In this document: positions 43,489-51,229 of the stretch, one piece after another | How positions within the stretch are numbered: the first letter of the stretch is position 1 | Layout: each line of letters opens with the position of its first letter | From: GCA-002282575 sp964493995 | Lineage (GTDB): Bacteria; Pseudomonadota; Gammaproteobacteria; Thiomicrospirales; Thiomicrospiraceae | Direction of reading: 5' to 3' | DNA: 64,000 nucleotides | Assembly (NCBI GenBank): GCA_964493995.1 | Contig: CAZBQD010000001.1 | Coordinates: forward strand, 1 to 64,000 | The notes under the pieces: model-generated | Seen by the model: the letters and a program-made list of their open reading frames with translations, nothing else | What the model was told of the DNA's origin: nothing | Databases searched by the model: none | Program-made: the position numbers and the translations under genes

Positions 43489-44757
43489 TTAAGAAAAGGG
43501 ATTCAATAACAAGCCGGCCGCAAGCCCCAGACCAATCATGCCCAAACCGGGCAAAGCATCGCGTGTTAATGCTTTACCACCAATGCCCAACACCAGTCCC
43601 ATTTTGAATAGCAAATTAGCCAACAATGCCAAGGTAACGGCAATCACTGCCTCATCCAAGGTGACGCGTTCAATCGCTAATAAACGCAAACTGGAAAGCG
43701 CACTGGCATCGGCATCGGTTAACCCTGAAGCGAAGGCAACGGCGAACAACCCACTTTGCCCGACCTGATCTTGCAACCAGGCCGAACTCACCAGTACCAC
43801 AGCATACAATAATCCAAAAGATAAGGCTGTTTTTAATTCAGTCGGATTGGTGACAACCGGCAAGGGTAAGTCGCCGGCATTGGTTAAACTGCGCCATCGA
43901 TAAGCAATCATCAACACACCCGGCAGGATAGCAAACAACAACACAACGGCCATCTCGAGCATTAACGAAGGCGCTACCAGAGCAGCAATCACCCCTAAAC
44001 GAATCATCACCACCACATTGGCAATTAACACCACCACCGCTGACAAAGGCACTAAACTGGCATTGGTAGCGGCGTGACGAGAGAACATCATGGTGGTCGC
44101 CGTTGAAGATGCCAAGCCACCAAACACACCCAGCAATGCCGCGCCATGTTTCGCCCCGATGATCCTTAACGCTAAATAGCCCGCTAATGCCATACCCGAA
44201 ATGAGCACCACCATCCACCACACCTGCTGAGGATTAATGGCACCGTAAGGGCCAAAATTTTCATCAGGCAGAATGGGTAGGATAACCAAGGACAAGACCG
44301 CAAACTGCAAAATCGAATCGGTATCGCGACGCGTCATTTGTTCGCTCAGTTGTTTAAGCTCTGCTTTTAAATACAACAGAATGGTCGTCCCAATCGCCAG
44401 CATCACCGCCAAGGTCGAAAAGCCATACCAAATCGCCGCACCCAGACCATAGGTGATTAATATGGCGATTTCGGTGGTAAAGCCACGGTACTTTTCTGAT
44501 GCCTGACTGAAAAACGCCCCTGCAATCATACTCATGGTGACCACCAGCAACCCCACAGCCAGCAACCAGGAACTGTTTAACTGCTCAGACAGCATCGCCA
44601 ACAGAGTGCCCAATACCGCCACTAATGAAAAGGTACGAAAACCCGCAATCGCATTGGTTAGCCTTTCTCGCTCCATGCCAATGAGTAAACCAATAGCAGC
44701 CGAGGTTAAAAACGCTTCGACCGGTTTGACTAACTCGGGTGTAATAAATGACAGCAT
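43489..44757 (-). CDS. MgtC/SapB-DUF4010 family membrane protein
   Basis: About 422 residues from the ATG at 44757 (a start at 44778 is possible; the longest frame from 44829 adds an unlikely leader). The N-terminal MgtC/SapB domain has AAIGLLIGMERER (about 17-29) and GFRTFSLVAVLGTLLA, followed by a DUF4010 domain with GLASSTATTMMFSRHA and a total of 11-12 hydrophobic helices. Transport or ion-homeostasis roles are suspected for the family, but the substrate is unknown. Divergent from purB. Confidence 0.85.
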   Translation of the reverse strand: MLSFITPELVKPVEAFLTSAAIGLLIGMERERLTNAIAGFRTFSLVAVLGTLLAMLSEQLNSSWLLAVGLLVVTMSMIAGAFFSQASEKYRGFTTEIAILITYGLGAAIWYGFSTLAVMLAIGTTILLYLKAELKQLSEQMTRRDTDSILQFAVLSLVILPILPDENFGPYGAINPQQVWWMVVLISGMALAGYLALRIIGAKHGAALLGVFGGLASSTATTMMFSRHAATNASLVPLSAVVVLIANVVVMIRLGVIAALVAPSLMLEMAVVLLFAILPGVLMIAYRWRSLTNAGDLPLPVVTNPTELKTALSFGLLYAVVLVSSAWLQDQVGQSGLFAVAFASGLTDADASALSSLRLLAIERVTLDEAVIAVTLALLANLLFKMGLVLGIGGKALTRDALPGLGMIGLGLAAGLLLNPFS

Positions 44758-44901
44758 CAGACGACCCACCCATAACATTGATTGATTGAAGTATAGCAAA
44801 ATATGACGGCTTCCATTTCGTGTCAGCAAAGAAGTAAGCGTTCGGCGCCGAGTTGCGGTAAAATATCGCCTAGTTTTTGTCTTTACACAGGATTGAGTCT
44901 C

Positions 44902-46302
44902 ATGGAACTGTCTGAATTAACCGCGATTTCTCCCGTTGATGGTCGTTACGGCGCACGCTTGTCGCCGCTGAAAGCGATTTTTAGCGAATACGGGCTCATT
45001 AAATACCGTACTGCGGTGGAAGTGGCTTGGTTAATCGCTTTATCAGAAGAAACTGGCATTGCCGAAGTTCCCCCTCTCTCAGCCGATGCCAAAGCGCATT
45101 TAGAACGTTTGGTTTCGGGTTTCGACATGACCCTAGCGCAAGCAGTGAAAACACACGAAAAAACCACCAATCACGATGTGAAAGCGGTCGAATATGCCAT
45201 CAAAGACCACATTCAAAGCCATGCTGAACTGGCTAAAGTGATGGAATTCGTGCATTTTGCTTGCACCAGTGAAGACATCAACAATTTATCTTATTCATTG
45301 ATGCTGAAAGACGCGCGTGAACAGGTGTTACTACCGACCATGCAACAAGTCATCGATGCCATGACACAAAAAACGCTCGACTATGCTGATGTGGCTCTGT
45401 TGGCTCGTACTCATGGTCAACCTGCCAGCCCCACCAGCATGGGTAAAGAATGGGCAGTACTGACTTATCGTTTAGCACGTCAACGCGCCCAACTGGCACA
45501 GGTGCCGTTATTGGGTAAAATCAACGGTGCCACAGCCAACTACAATGCGCACTTAGCGTCTTATCCTAACGTAAACTGGACAGCTCTATCGCAAAAAGTG
45601 ATTAGCGGCTTAGGTCTGACTTACAACCCCTACACCACACAAATCGAACCGCACGATTTTATTGCCGAATATCTGCAAGCGGTCGAGCGCTTCAACACCA
45701 TCTTGATCGATTTTGACCGTGATATTTGGTCTTACATCAGCAATGGGTTCTTTAAGCAAAAAGTAGTGGCGGGGGAAGTGGGATCGTCGGCCATGCCACA
45801 CAAGGTTAACCCGATTGATTTTGAAAACTCAGAAGGCAACTTAGGTATCGCTAATGCGCTGATGGCACACTTGGCAGCCAAGCTACCCATTTCTCGTTGG
45901 CAGCGTGATTTAACCGACTCAACGGTACTGCGTAACCTAGGCGTGGGCATTGCGCACAGTATGATTGCTTACCAAGCAACGCTCAAAGGCATCAGCAAAT
46001 TAGAAATTAACGAAGCAGCCATTGCCGCTGACTTAGACAACAACTGGGAAGTGCTGGCTGAAGCAGTACAAACGGTGATGCGTCGTCATGGTATCGAAAA
46101 GCCTTATGAAAAACTGAAAGAGCTAACGCGTGGTAATAAACTCAATGCTGAAGGCATGCGCGAATTCATTGCCAAACAAGACTTGCCCGAAGACGCCAAA
46201 ACTTATTTGGCCAATTTAACGCCCGCCACTTATATTGGTAATGCGGCGGCACAAGCGAAGCGCATTAAGGAAGAGTTGGCGAATATCGCCTCTAGCTGTT
46301 AA
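44902..46302 (+). CDS. purB: adenylosuccinate lyase
   Basis: About 466 residues from the ATG at 44902 (MELSELTAISPVDGRYG), which has AGGA upstream; the frame extends back to 44803 but with noncoding-looking residues. Signature segments are TSEDINNLSY, RTHGQPASPTSMGKE and the mobile active-site loop GSSAMPHKVNPIDFENSEG. It acts twice in purine synthesis (SAICAR to AICAR and adenylosuccinate to AMP). The usual mnmA-hflD neighbours are elsewhere in this window. A perfect hairpin follows the stop. Confidence 0.97.
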   Translation: MELSELTAISPVDGRYGARLSPLKAIFSEYGLIKYRTAVEVAWLIALSEETGIAEVPPLSADAKAHLERLVSGFDMTLAQAVKTHEKTTNHDVKAVEYAIKDHIQSHAELAKVMEFVHFACTSEDINNLSYSLMLKDAREQVLLPTMQQVIDAMTQKTLDYADVALLARTHGQPASPTSMGKEWAVLTYRLARQRAQLAQVPLLGKINGATANYNAHLASYPNVNWTALSQKVISGLGLTYNPYTTQIEPHDFIAEYLQAVERFNTILIDFDRDIWSYISNGFFKQKVVAGEVGSSAMPHKVNPIDFENSEGNLGIANALMAHLAAKLPISRWQRDLTDSTVLRNLGVGIAHSMIAYQATLKGISKLEINEAAIAADLDNNWEVLAEAVQTVMRRHGIEKPYEKLKELTRGNKLNAEGMREFIAKQDLPEDAKTYLANLTPATYIGNAAAQAKRIKEELANIASSC

Positions 46303-46312
46303 AGCCTAGCAA

Positions 46313-46344
46313 GTCTGAATGAGAAGCCAGACTCTCATTCAGAC
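46313..46344. terminator. strong hairpin between convergent purB and pilin genes
   Basis: GTCTGAATGAGA and its exact complement form a 12-base stem around an eight-base loop, 10 bases past the purB stop. There is no T-run directly after the stem on either strand, so termination may be weak or the structure may protect both 3' ends. Confidence 0.7.
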
Positions 46345-46392
46345 CCGACTTGGAGCATTTTTCATGCGCCATTTCTCTACTTGTATAGAGCC

Positions 46393-47742
46393 TTAAGGGC
46401 AATTCGTCCAAGCGTTGTTGATTTTGCATTTAATGGTTACGGTTGACCCTAACTCCAATTTGGAACTACTTGGCTTCTGATTCGAATCATAATATAAAAC
46501 CCCTGTACCGCTACTGGCAGTAATTTTAACATCATCAAGACTACCCTTGATATAAATTGTATTCGTTCCAGAACCTAATTTGATTTCAGTATCACTCACA
46601 TTGCCATAAATTCTTACTTGGTCATCACCTGAACCCATATCAATGGCATCTGCATCTAATTCAACATTACCAAACACCTCAAGCTGATCATTACCACCAT
46701 TCAGATCGGCCCCTTCATACAGGTTACCTTCAATACGCACTATATCAATACCACTACCACCGGTTATTCTATTCGTTGAGCTGCTATTATTCATACTTCC
46801 TTTAACGAGCAAGCTATTATCACCATCTTTCAAATCTAATGATCGCTCTAAATCGCCAGTAATGACAACCTTATCATTCGAGTTTGATGTTGAAATGGTT
46901 TGAGATGCTCCAATGCCTAATAGACCACCTGACTGATAATCTCCGTTATGTACTGTTGCTCCTGCTGTAAAATCGGTCGTTGTTTTTTTTGCGGGGCCAA
47001 ACAAGGATGTCGTTTCATTGCATACACCCGTTGCTCTAAGTGCGTTGATTAGCTGCATATCTGCAATCCAAACAAGCATGTCATCAAAAATGACAGTATT
47101 AGCATCAGTCATGGCGGTTCCAGAACGCAATAGAGTATTCGCATTAGCATTATCATCGCAATTGTCACGTTCGCTATCGCTCATCATTAAACAACCACCC
47201 GAATTAGAAAAAGCGGATAACATGCCAGTATTTGTTTGAGCACCATTTTTGCCAGTCGATAAAACAGCAAAAGCCGCAAAATCTACAATAGTTTGAGTCG
47301 ACTCAAGATTATTAATCGTAATTTTTCCACTGGTTACAGATCGGGGATTAGGATTATCACAAATAGCTGGTGGAGAAGCCGTCACCGTGGCTGTGAACAA
47401 TGGATTGACTGCATACTTGTAAGGCTCGCCCCATGCATCGCCTGCTCCACCAATACCTAAGGTTAAATGAGGTAAAAAACCTCGCAAGCTGGCTCCTGTT
47501 GCACACGTCACCTCAGCAACCCCATCAGGTGGAGTACTAGTATCTGGACAAGGCAAGCGATAATTTAATAAATAATAACTTTGAAGCGCATCTTTAATTT
47601 CGTTTATGTTATTTTGTGTTGATTTATAGCGCGAAGTATCTGACACACCACTCATTAAACCGATTCCGCCTGATACTAACAATCCAATCACGACTAAAGC
47701 AATTGCCATCTCTAATAGAGTAAATCCGCTCGTTGTCTTCAT
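46393..47742 (-). CDS. prepilin-like protein with repeat-built C-terminal head
   Basis: 449 residues. The class III signal is clear: KTTSG then FTLLEMAIALVVIGLLVSGG, with Glu5 of the mature protein. The middle (about 55-245) parallels the prepilin at 48194 (LPCPD, LPHLTLGIGGAGDAWGEPY, FDDMLVWIADMQL) and has paired cysteines. Residues 245-430 are unrelated to it and built of about six units of 20-25 residues following a pattern like GSGDDQVRIYGN and GGNDQLEVFGN, with regular Asp/Gly turns and alternating hydrophobic strands, as in beta-solenoid or RTX-like adhesins. The protein is probably a pilus minor pilin or tip adhesin. Start follows the CPBP gene by 10 bases. Confidence 0.87.
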   Translation of the reverse strand: MKTTSGFTLLEMAIALVVIGLLVSGGIGLMSGVSDTSRYKSTQNNINEIKDALQSYYLLNYRLPCPDTSTPPDGVAEVTCATGASLRGFLPHLTLGIGGAGDAWGEPYKYAVNPLFTATVTASPPAICDNPNPRSVTSGKITINNLESTQTIVDFAAFAVLSTGKNGAQTNTGMLSAFSNSGGCLMMSDSERDNCDDNANANTLLRSGTAMTDANTVIFDDMLVWIADMQLINALRATGVCNETTSLFGPAKKTTTDFTAGATVHNGDYQSGGLLGIGASQTISTSNSNDKVVITGDLERSLDLKDGDNSLLVKGSMNNSSSTNRITGGSGIDIVRIEGNLYEGADLNGGNDQLEVFGNVELDADAIDMGSGDDQVRIYGNVSDTEIKLGSGTNTIYIKGSLDDVKITASSGTGVLYYDSNQKPSSSKLELGSTVTIKCKINNAWTNCP

Positions 47743-47752
47743 TATTTTTTCC

Positions 47753-48193
47753 TTAAATACTCTGAAACCATAGCATCAAATTCCAATAGGCATGAACTAA
47801 AAATACAAGCCAAACTTTTTGACTCAACAACCACAATAAACCAAAAGACAAGCCAACAAAAAACCACAATACTGACCAAAAACCCACTAAACTTACATGT
47901 GCCAACATAAAAGCAAACGCCATGGCAACAATCGATAATGTTTGGGACGCTCGCGAGCTCCATTGCCTATCTTCACCATACTGGACAATACTCTGCTGAA
48001 ACCAATAGTTAAACAACAGCGTCTCCACCAGTGGCATGAGCAATAAGTGTAAACTTATTTGCCAAGGCTCGACAAGCAGAAGTGACCATCCTAAAGCAAT
48101 AGCAAGAGAGGAACCAATCCAACCTACAAACGTACAAAGTGCAAAAACTTTAATCACACAAAAATTAGAACACATGCCAAGTTGATTTATCAT
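47753..48193 (-). CDS. small CPBP-family glutamic intramembrane protease (MrtJ-like)
   Basis: 146 residues, four or five transmembrane helices. The family motifs are in order: a PLVETLLFNYW helix with the catalytic Glu position, AFAFMLAHVSL (FxxxH) and LVHAYWNLML (HxxxN). A Glu-Glu pair is not present; only one Glu (in VETLL) is seen in motif 1. The ATG directly abuts the stop of the prepilin with a C-terminal sorting-type tail, so the two are likely a protease and its substrate, as known for exosortase-like and JDVT-CTERM/MrtJ pairs. The family is also known from CAAX proteases and bacteriocin immunity; context favours sorting. Confidence 0.75.
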   Translation of the reverse strand: MINQLGMCSNFCVIKVFALCTFVGWIGSSLAIALGWSLLLVEPWQISLHLLLMPLVETLLFNYWFQQSIVQYGEDRQWSSRASQTLSIVAMAFAFMLAHVSLVGFWSVLWFFVGLSFGLLWLLSQKVWLVFLVHAYWNLMLWFQSI

Positions 48194-49195
48194 TTAAGCA
48201 CGCATAAGTGATCTAAGCCATAATCCTATAACTGAAACTGCTAACAACACCACCAAACCAACATCATTACCCGAACGAGCCACAGAACAACCACCAGAAT
48301 CAGCTGGAGGCGTTGTTGTCTCTTCACCACCACTAACTGGGGGTGGAGCATTCACACCCAAACAGCTCCCCGCTTTCATTAATTGTCCCGTTAACTGCAC
48401 ATCACCGACCCAAACCACCATATCATCAAAAGTAACACTATTACCATCTGTTAATTGATTACCCGAACGTAACAAAAACGGCTGTGCCGTTGAAGGTGTT
48501 ATGCCAATACAATGATACTGCTCACGACTGTCCAAGACACCACATCCAGCAAATGCGCCAGTAGTACCGGCATTAATAGCCGCATTAGCCAGTCGTCCAT
48601 TTTTTCCGGTAGAAATGAGTGAAAAAGCAGCCCAGTCGCCTAATCTTCCACCTGTTGGCGTTGCTGGTGACGCAGCGGTTGCATCCGTCAAGTCGTGAAT
48701 CGTTATTCTCCAAGCATTGGCTGGTTTTCTACTATAGGCTTCTTCTCCAGCGACTGACACGCACATATCTAACTTTCCATCGGCGGGATTACTGTCAGTA
48801 ACTTGCGTAAAAGCTTTACTGACCACATATTTGTAACGCTCTCCCCACGCATCTCCATTACCGCCAATACCTAAGGTTACATGTGGCAACCACCCTTGAT
48901 AATTAACACACACCCCACCTGTAGTTGCATTGCCTGAAACATAGTCCGACTGTCCAAAAGACGCATTAGCGGTATTATTATCAATATCTGGGCATGGCAA
49001 AACACCATTACGTTGAATAAAGTAATTAGTCAACGCCTCTTTAATCTCGGACATTTCATTTTGTGTTTCTTTATAACGCGCAGTATCTGAACTCGTTGAC
49101 AGTAAGCTCATGCCGCCTGCCAGCAATAAACCAACAATCGTCAATACAATAGCCATTTCAACTAATGTAAAACCTTGTATACATTTAAACTTCAT
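48194..49195 (-). CDS. prepilin-like protein with C-terminal Cys-Ser/transmembrane/Arg sorting tail
   Basis: 333 residues. N-terminal class III prepilin signal (KCIQG then FTLVEMAIVLTIVGLLLAGG, with Glu5), then the LPCPD and LPHVTLGIGGNGDAWGERY core shared with the prepilin at 46393. A Pro/Thr linker (about 284-300) leads to the tail GGCSVARSGNDVGLVVLL (Cys at 303), a transmembrane segment (about 313-327) and RSLMRA. This tripartite end is the pattern of C-terminal sorting signals, close to the JDVT-CTERM type. Both ends therefore target the membrane. The matching protease candidate is the next gene. Confidence 0.85.
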   Translation of the reverse strand: MKFKCIQGFTLVEMAIVLTIVGLLLAGGMSLLSTSSDTARYKETQNEMSEIKEALTNYFIQRNGVLPCPDIDNNTANASFGQSDYVSGNATTGGVCVNYQGWLPHVTLGIGGNGDAWGERYKYVVSKAFTQVTDSNPADGKLDMCVSVAGEEAYSRKPANAWRITIHDLTDATAASPATPTGGRLGDWAAFSLISTGKNGRLANAAINAGTTGAFAGCGVLDSREQYHCIGITPSTAQPFLLRSGNQLTDGNSVTFDDMVVWVGDVQLTGQLMKAGSCLGVNAPPPVSGGEETTTPPADSGGCSVARSGNDVGLVVLLAVSVIGLWLRSLMRA

Positions 49196-49219
49196 AAAAT
49201 TTCAACCTTACATTCAGCA

Positions 49220-50170
49220 TTAATTGCAAATACCGGATACACTCAACCATTCATTTCTAACCAACCAGTGAGTCGAACTTAAACTACCCTCACACATACT
49301 TTTCCAATCCTTATCAGAACGCACTCTCTGCCACATCGCCGCTTTCCAATCATCAATTGTGATTGCTAGTACTCGATCATTAAAACATTGCGATCCAAAT
49401 AAGTTTTTTCCCGCTAACGTACAAGTATTTAATGATGGTACAGAAATAAAACGCCACGGATCACTATCGCCATTATCTGAATCTAGAAATTGTTTATAAT
49501 CTAATGGATTATTTCGACTTTGGTTACTCAATGAACTGCCAGCAATAATTAGCAAAGCAACAACAGGCTTATTGTCTAAACATAAAACACCAGCCCCACA
49601 ACCTTTAGTTCTTAATGTTTCGACAATGTTATTATTTAGTGGCTCTTTTCTGGGCTTCGTCACTCCACCACTTGTGCCACCGCCCACTGTACGAAAATCA
49701 GGATTTAATCCAGAATAACCACTAATTGCGTACCAAATACTTTCATTACCACCAACATCACTCATACTTTTTGACATGTGTTCAGAAAAAAGGAAGTAAT
49801 TACCTGTTTGCTGATGTGGCAGTCTACCGATGATATCGTTTAGAGAAGTATTACAGTTATTTCCATCAGGATCGCCATCATTATCGAAATCAGGACAAGG
49901 CAAGTGACCAACACCTGGTACAAGAGTGTCACTCTTTGGAGTACCATCATTGTTGAAGCCATAAATTTGTGGCTCGGAAGCAGCAAAGGTTAACAAGTTT
50001 TCCTTTGCCAACAATAATGACTGAACTGTTTGTTCATTATTCTGCCGCTTCAATTTTTGATTCATGTCACCCAAGTATTGATAAGCCAAAGCACTACTGA
50101 TGGCGATTAACGCTAACATCATCATTAACAAAGCCGCACCTTGCTGAAGTTTTGAACTAGGGTTTTTCAT
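49220..50170 (-). CDS. prepilin-like protein lacking Glu5 (GspK/PilX-like)
   Basis: 316 residues. Leader MKNPSSKLQQG, then AALLMMMLALIAISSALAYQ, so mature residue 5 is Met instead of Glu, as in GspK/PilX-type minor pilins that sit at the tip. It has the LPCPDFDNDGDPDGNN segment (Asp-rich, possibly metal-binding) also found in the other two prepilins as LPCPD, and several cysteines. It overlaps mshK by 14 bases and starts the prepilin block. Confidence 0.85.
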   Translation of the reverse strand: MKNPSSKLQQGAALLMMMLALIAISSALAYQYLGDMNQKLKRQNNEQTVQSLLLAKENLLTFAASEPQIYGFNNDGTPKSDTLVPGVGHLPCPDFDNDGDPDGNNCNTSLNDIIGRLPHQQTGNYFLFSEHMSKSMSDVGGNESIWYAISGYSGLNPDFRTVGGGTSGGVTKPRKEPLNNNIVETLRTKGCGAGVLCLDNKPVVALLIIAGSSLSNQSRNNPLDYKQFLDSDNGDSDPWRFISVPSLNTCTLAGKNLFGSQCFNDRVLAITIDDWKAAMWQRVRSDKDWKSMCEGSLSSTHWLVRNEWLSVSGICN

Positions 50171-50570
50171 AAGGCTCTAATACCTTGTCTTGCTCAATCC
50201 AATACACCTGACCCAGTGCCAAACGACGACTGCCCTTGGCGGTTTGTAACACCAACTGACCGGCACGAATCTGGTTAGGATCAATGATAATGCCCTGCCA
50301 ATTTTGCTTGTGATCTAGCATTCGACCATTGAGCCAAACACTGTAACCCTTTTCGGTTTTTAATAGGGCTTCAAAAAACAGTTGCCTTTGCATGGGTGCA
50401 ACAGCAGCATCACCTTGTTTCTGCGCCACCGGCTGTTTGGCTTGCCAACGCTCGTGATCGATTTGCGCCCGCTGTTCAGGCGTGGTTAATAAGCGCTGCA
50501 ACCCCTGAGCCTGCACAGAACTCATGGCCAAACTCAAGCTAAACAACGTCCAGAGCGGCAAGCCTTTCAT
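50157..50570 (-). CDS. mshK: MshK-like periplasmic pilus protein
   Basis: 137 residues with a Sec signal peptide (about 1-21, cleaved after VQA). The C-terminal half (FEALLKTEKGYSVWLNGRML and LVLQTAKGSRRLALGQVYW) resembles PilP/MshK secretin-linked proteins. It overlaps mshJ by four bases and the next prepilin. Assignment rests mainly on position. Confidence 0.7.
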   Translation of the reverse strand: MKGLPLWTLFSLSLAMSSVQAQGLQRLLTTPEQRAQIDHERWQAKQPVAQKQGDAAVAPMQRQLFFEALLKTEKGYSVWLNGRMLDHKQNWQGIIIDPNQIRAGQLVLQTAKGSRRLALGQVYWIEQDKVLEPYEKP

Positions 50571-51229
50571 GGTTTCTTAGCCTCTGCCGCTTTAACTTCG
50601 GGCAACTTAAAGGTTAAAAAACGAAATTGACACTTAACGCCCACGTTACCACGATCCCAATGAAAATGGTAGTCTTCGGTTGCGGTCGGCATCCTTTCAG
50701 ATTGAGCTATGTTGGCTACCTGACAAGACTCCAACAACACAAACCGATTAATAGACTGTTGCACCGCTTTCAAAAAGGCTAACCAATCGCCTTCGTGTTG
50801 AAACTCGCCTTCAAATTCAACCTGTTCTTGCTCAATGAGTTTGTGCATGGGTGATAAAGGCTTTAACTCAGTGGGACTGATCATGGATCTGGCTGAAAAA
50901 TTCAAGCTCATTCGACGAATATCATGATTTTTCACCAAAACCATAAACTGGTCAATCCAATCAACACGCGATTGTGATGCCAGCTCACCGGCTTGAAAAG
51001 ACTGCTGAAATCGACCATAGTATGTGTTCACTAATCCCACTTTTTGTTGCATTTGACTCACTTCGTTAAATAAAGCATCGGCTTCACGCATCTGTAGCTT
51101 ATAGTTAGCATCAATCGCGGCGCTTTCTGCTTCTAAGGTGTCGTAAACAAAATAAGCCACAACTAGGGTGAACAACAACAATGCCGCTGGCAAGTGCAGT
51201 AATTTGTAAAGATAGCTATGCTTATTCAT
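50567..51229 (-). CDS. mshJ: MshJ-like (PilO-type) pilus assembly protein
   Basis: 220 residues. One N-terminal transmembrane helix (about 13-32), a coiled-coil (about 38-80) and a small alpha/beta domain: the PilO/GspM layout. It overlaps mshI at the start and mshK at the end. Role: inner-membrane alignment complex. Confidence 0.75.
   Translation of the reverse strand: MNKHSYLYKLLHLPAALLLFTLVVAYFVYDTLEAESAAIDANYKLQMREADALFNEVSQMQQKVGLVNTYYGRFQQSFQAGELASQSRVDWIDQFMVLVKNHDIRRMSLNFSARSMISPTELKPLSPMHKLIEQEQVEFEGEFQHEGDWLAFLKAVQQSINRFVLLESCQVANIAQSERMPTATEDYHFHWDRGNVGVKCQFRFLTFKLPEVKAAEAKKP

Noticed and set aside
44803..44901. 33-residue N-terminal extension of purB
   Set aside because: The extension has no similarity to PurB, while the ATG at 44902 begins the canonical N-terminus with an upstream AGGA.
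47742..47963. 73-residue ORF overlapping the CPBP gene
   Set aside because: It is in another frame of the same strand within the protease gene, with no start signal and a nonsense composition.
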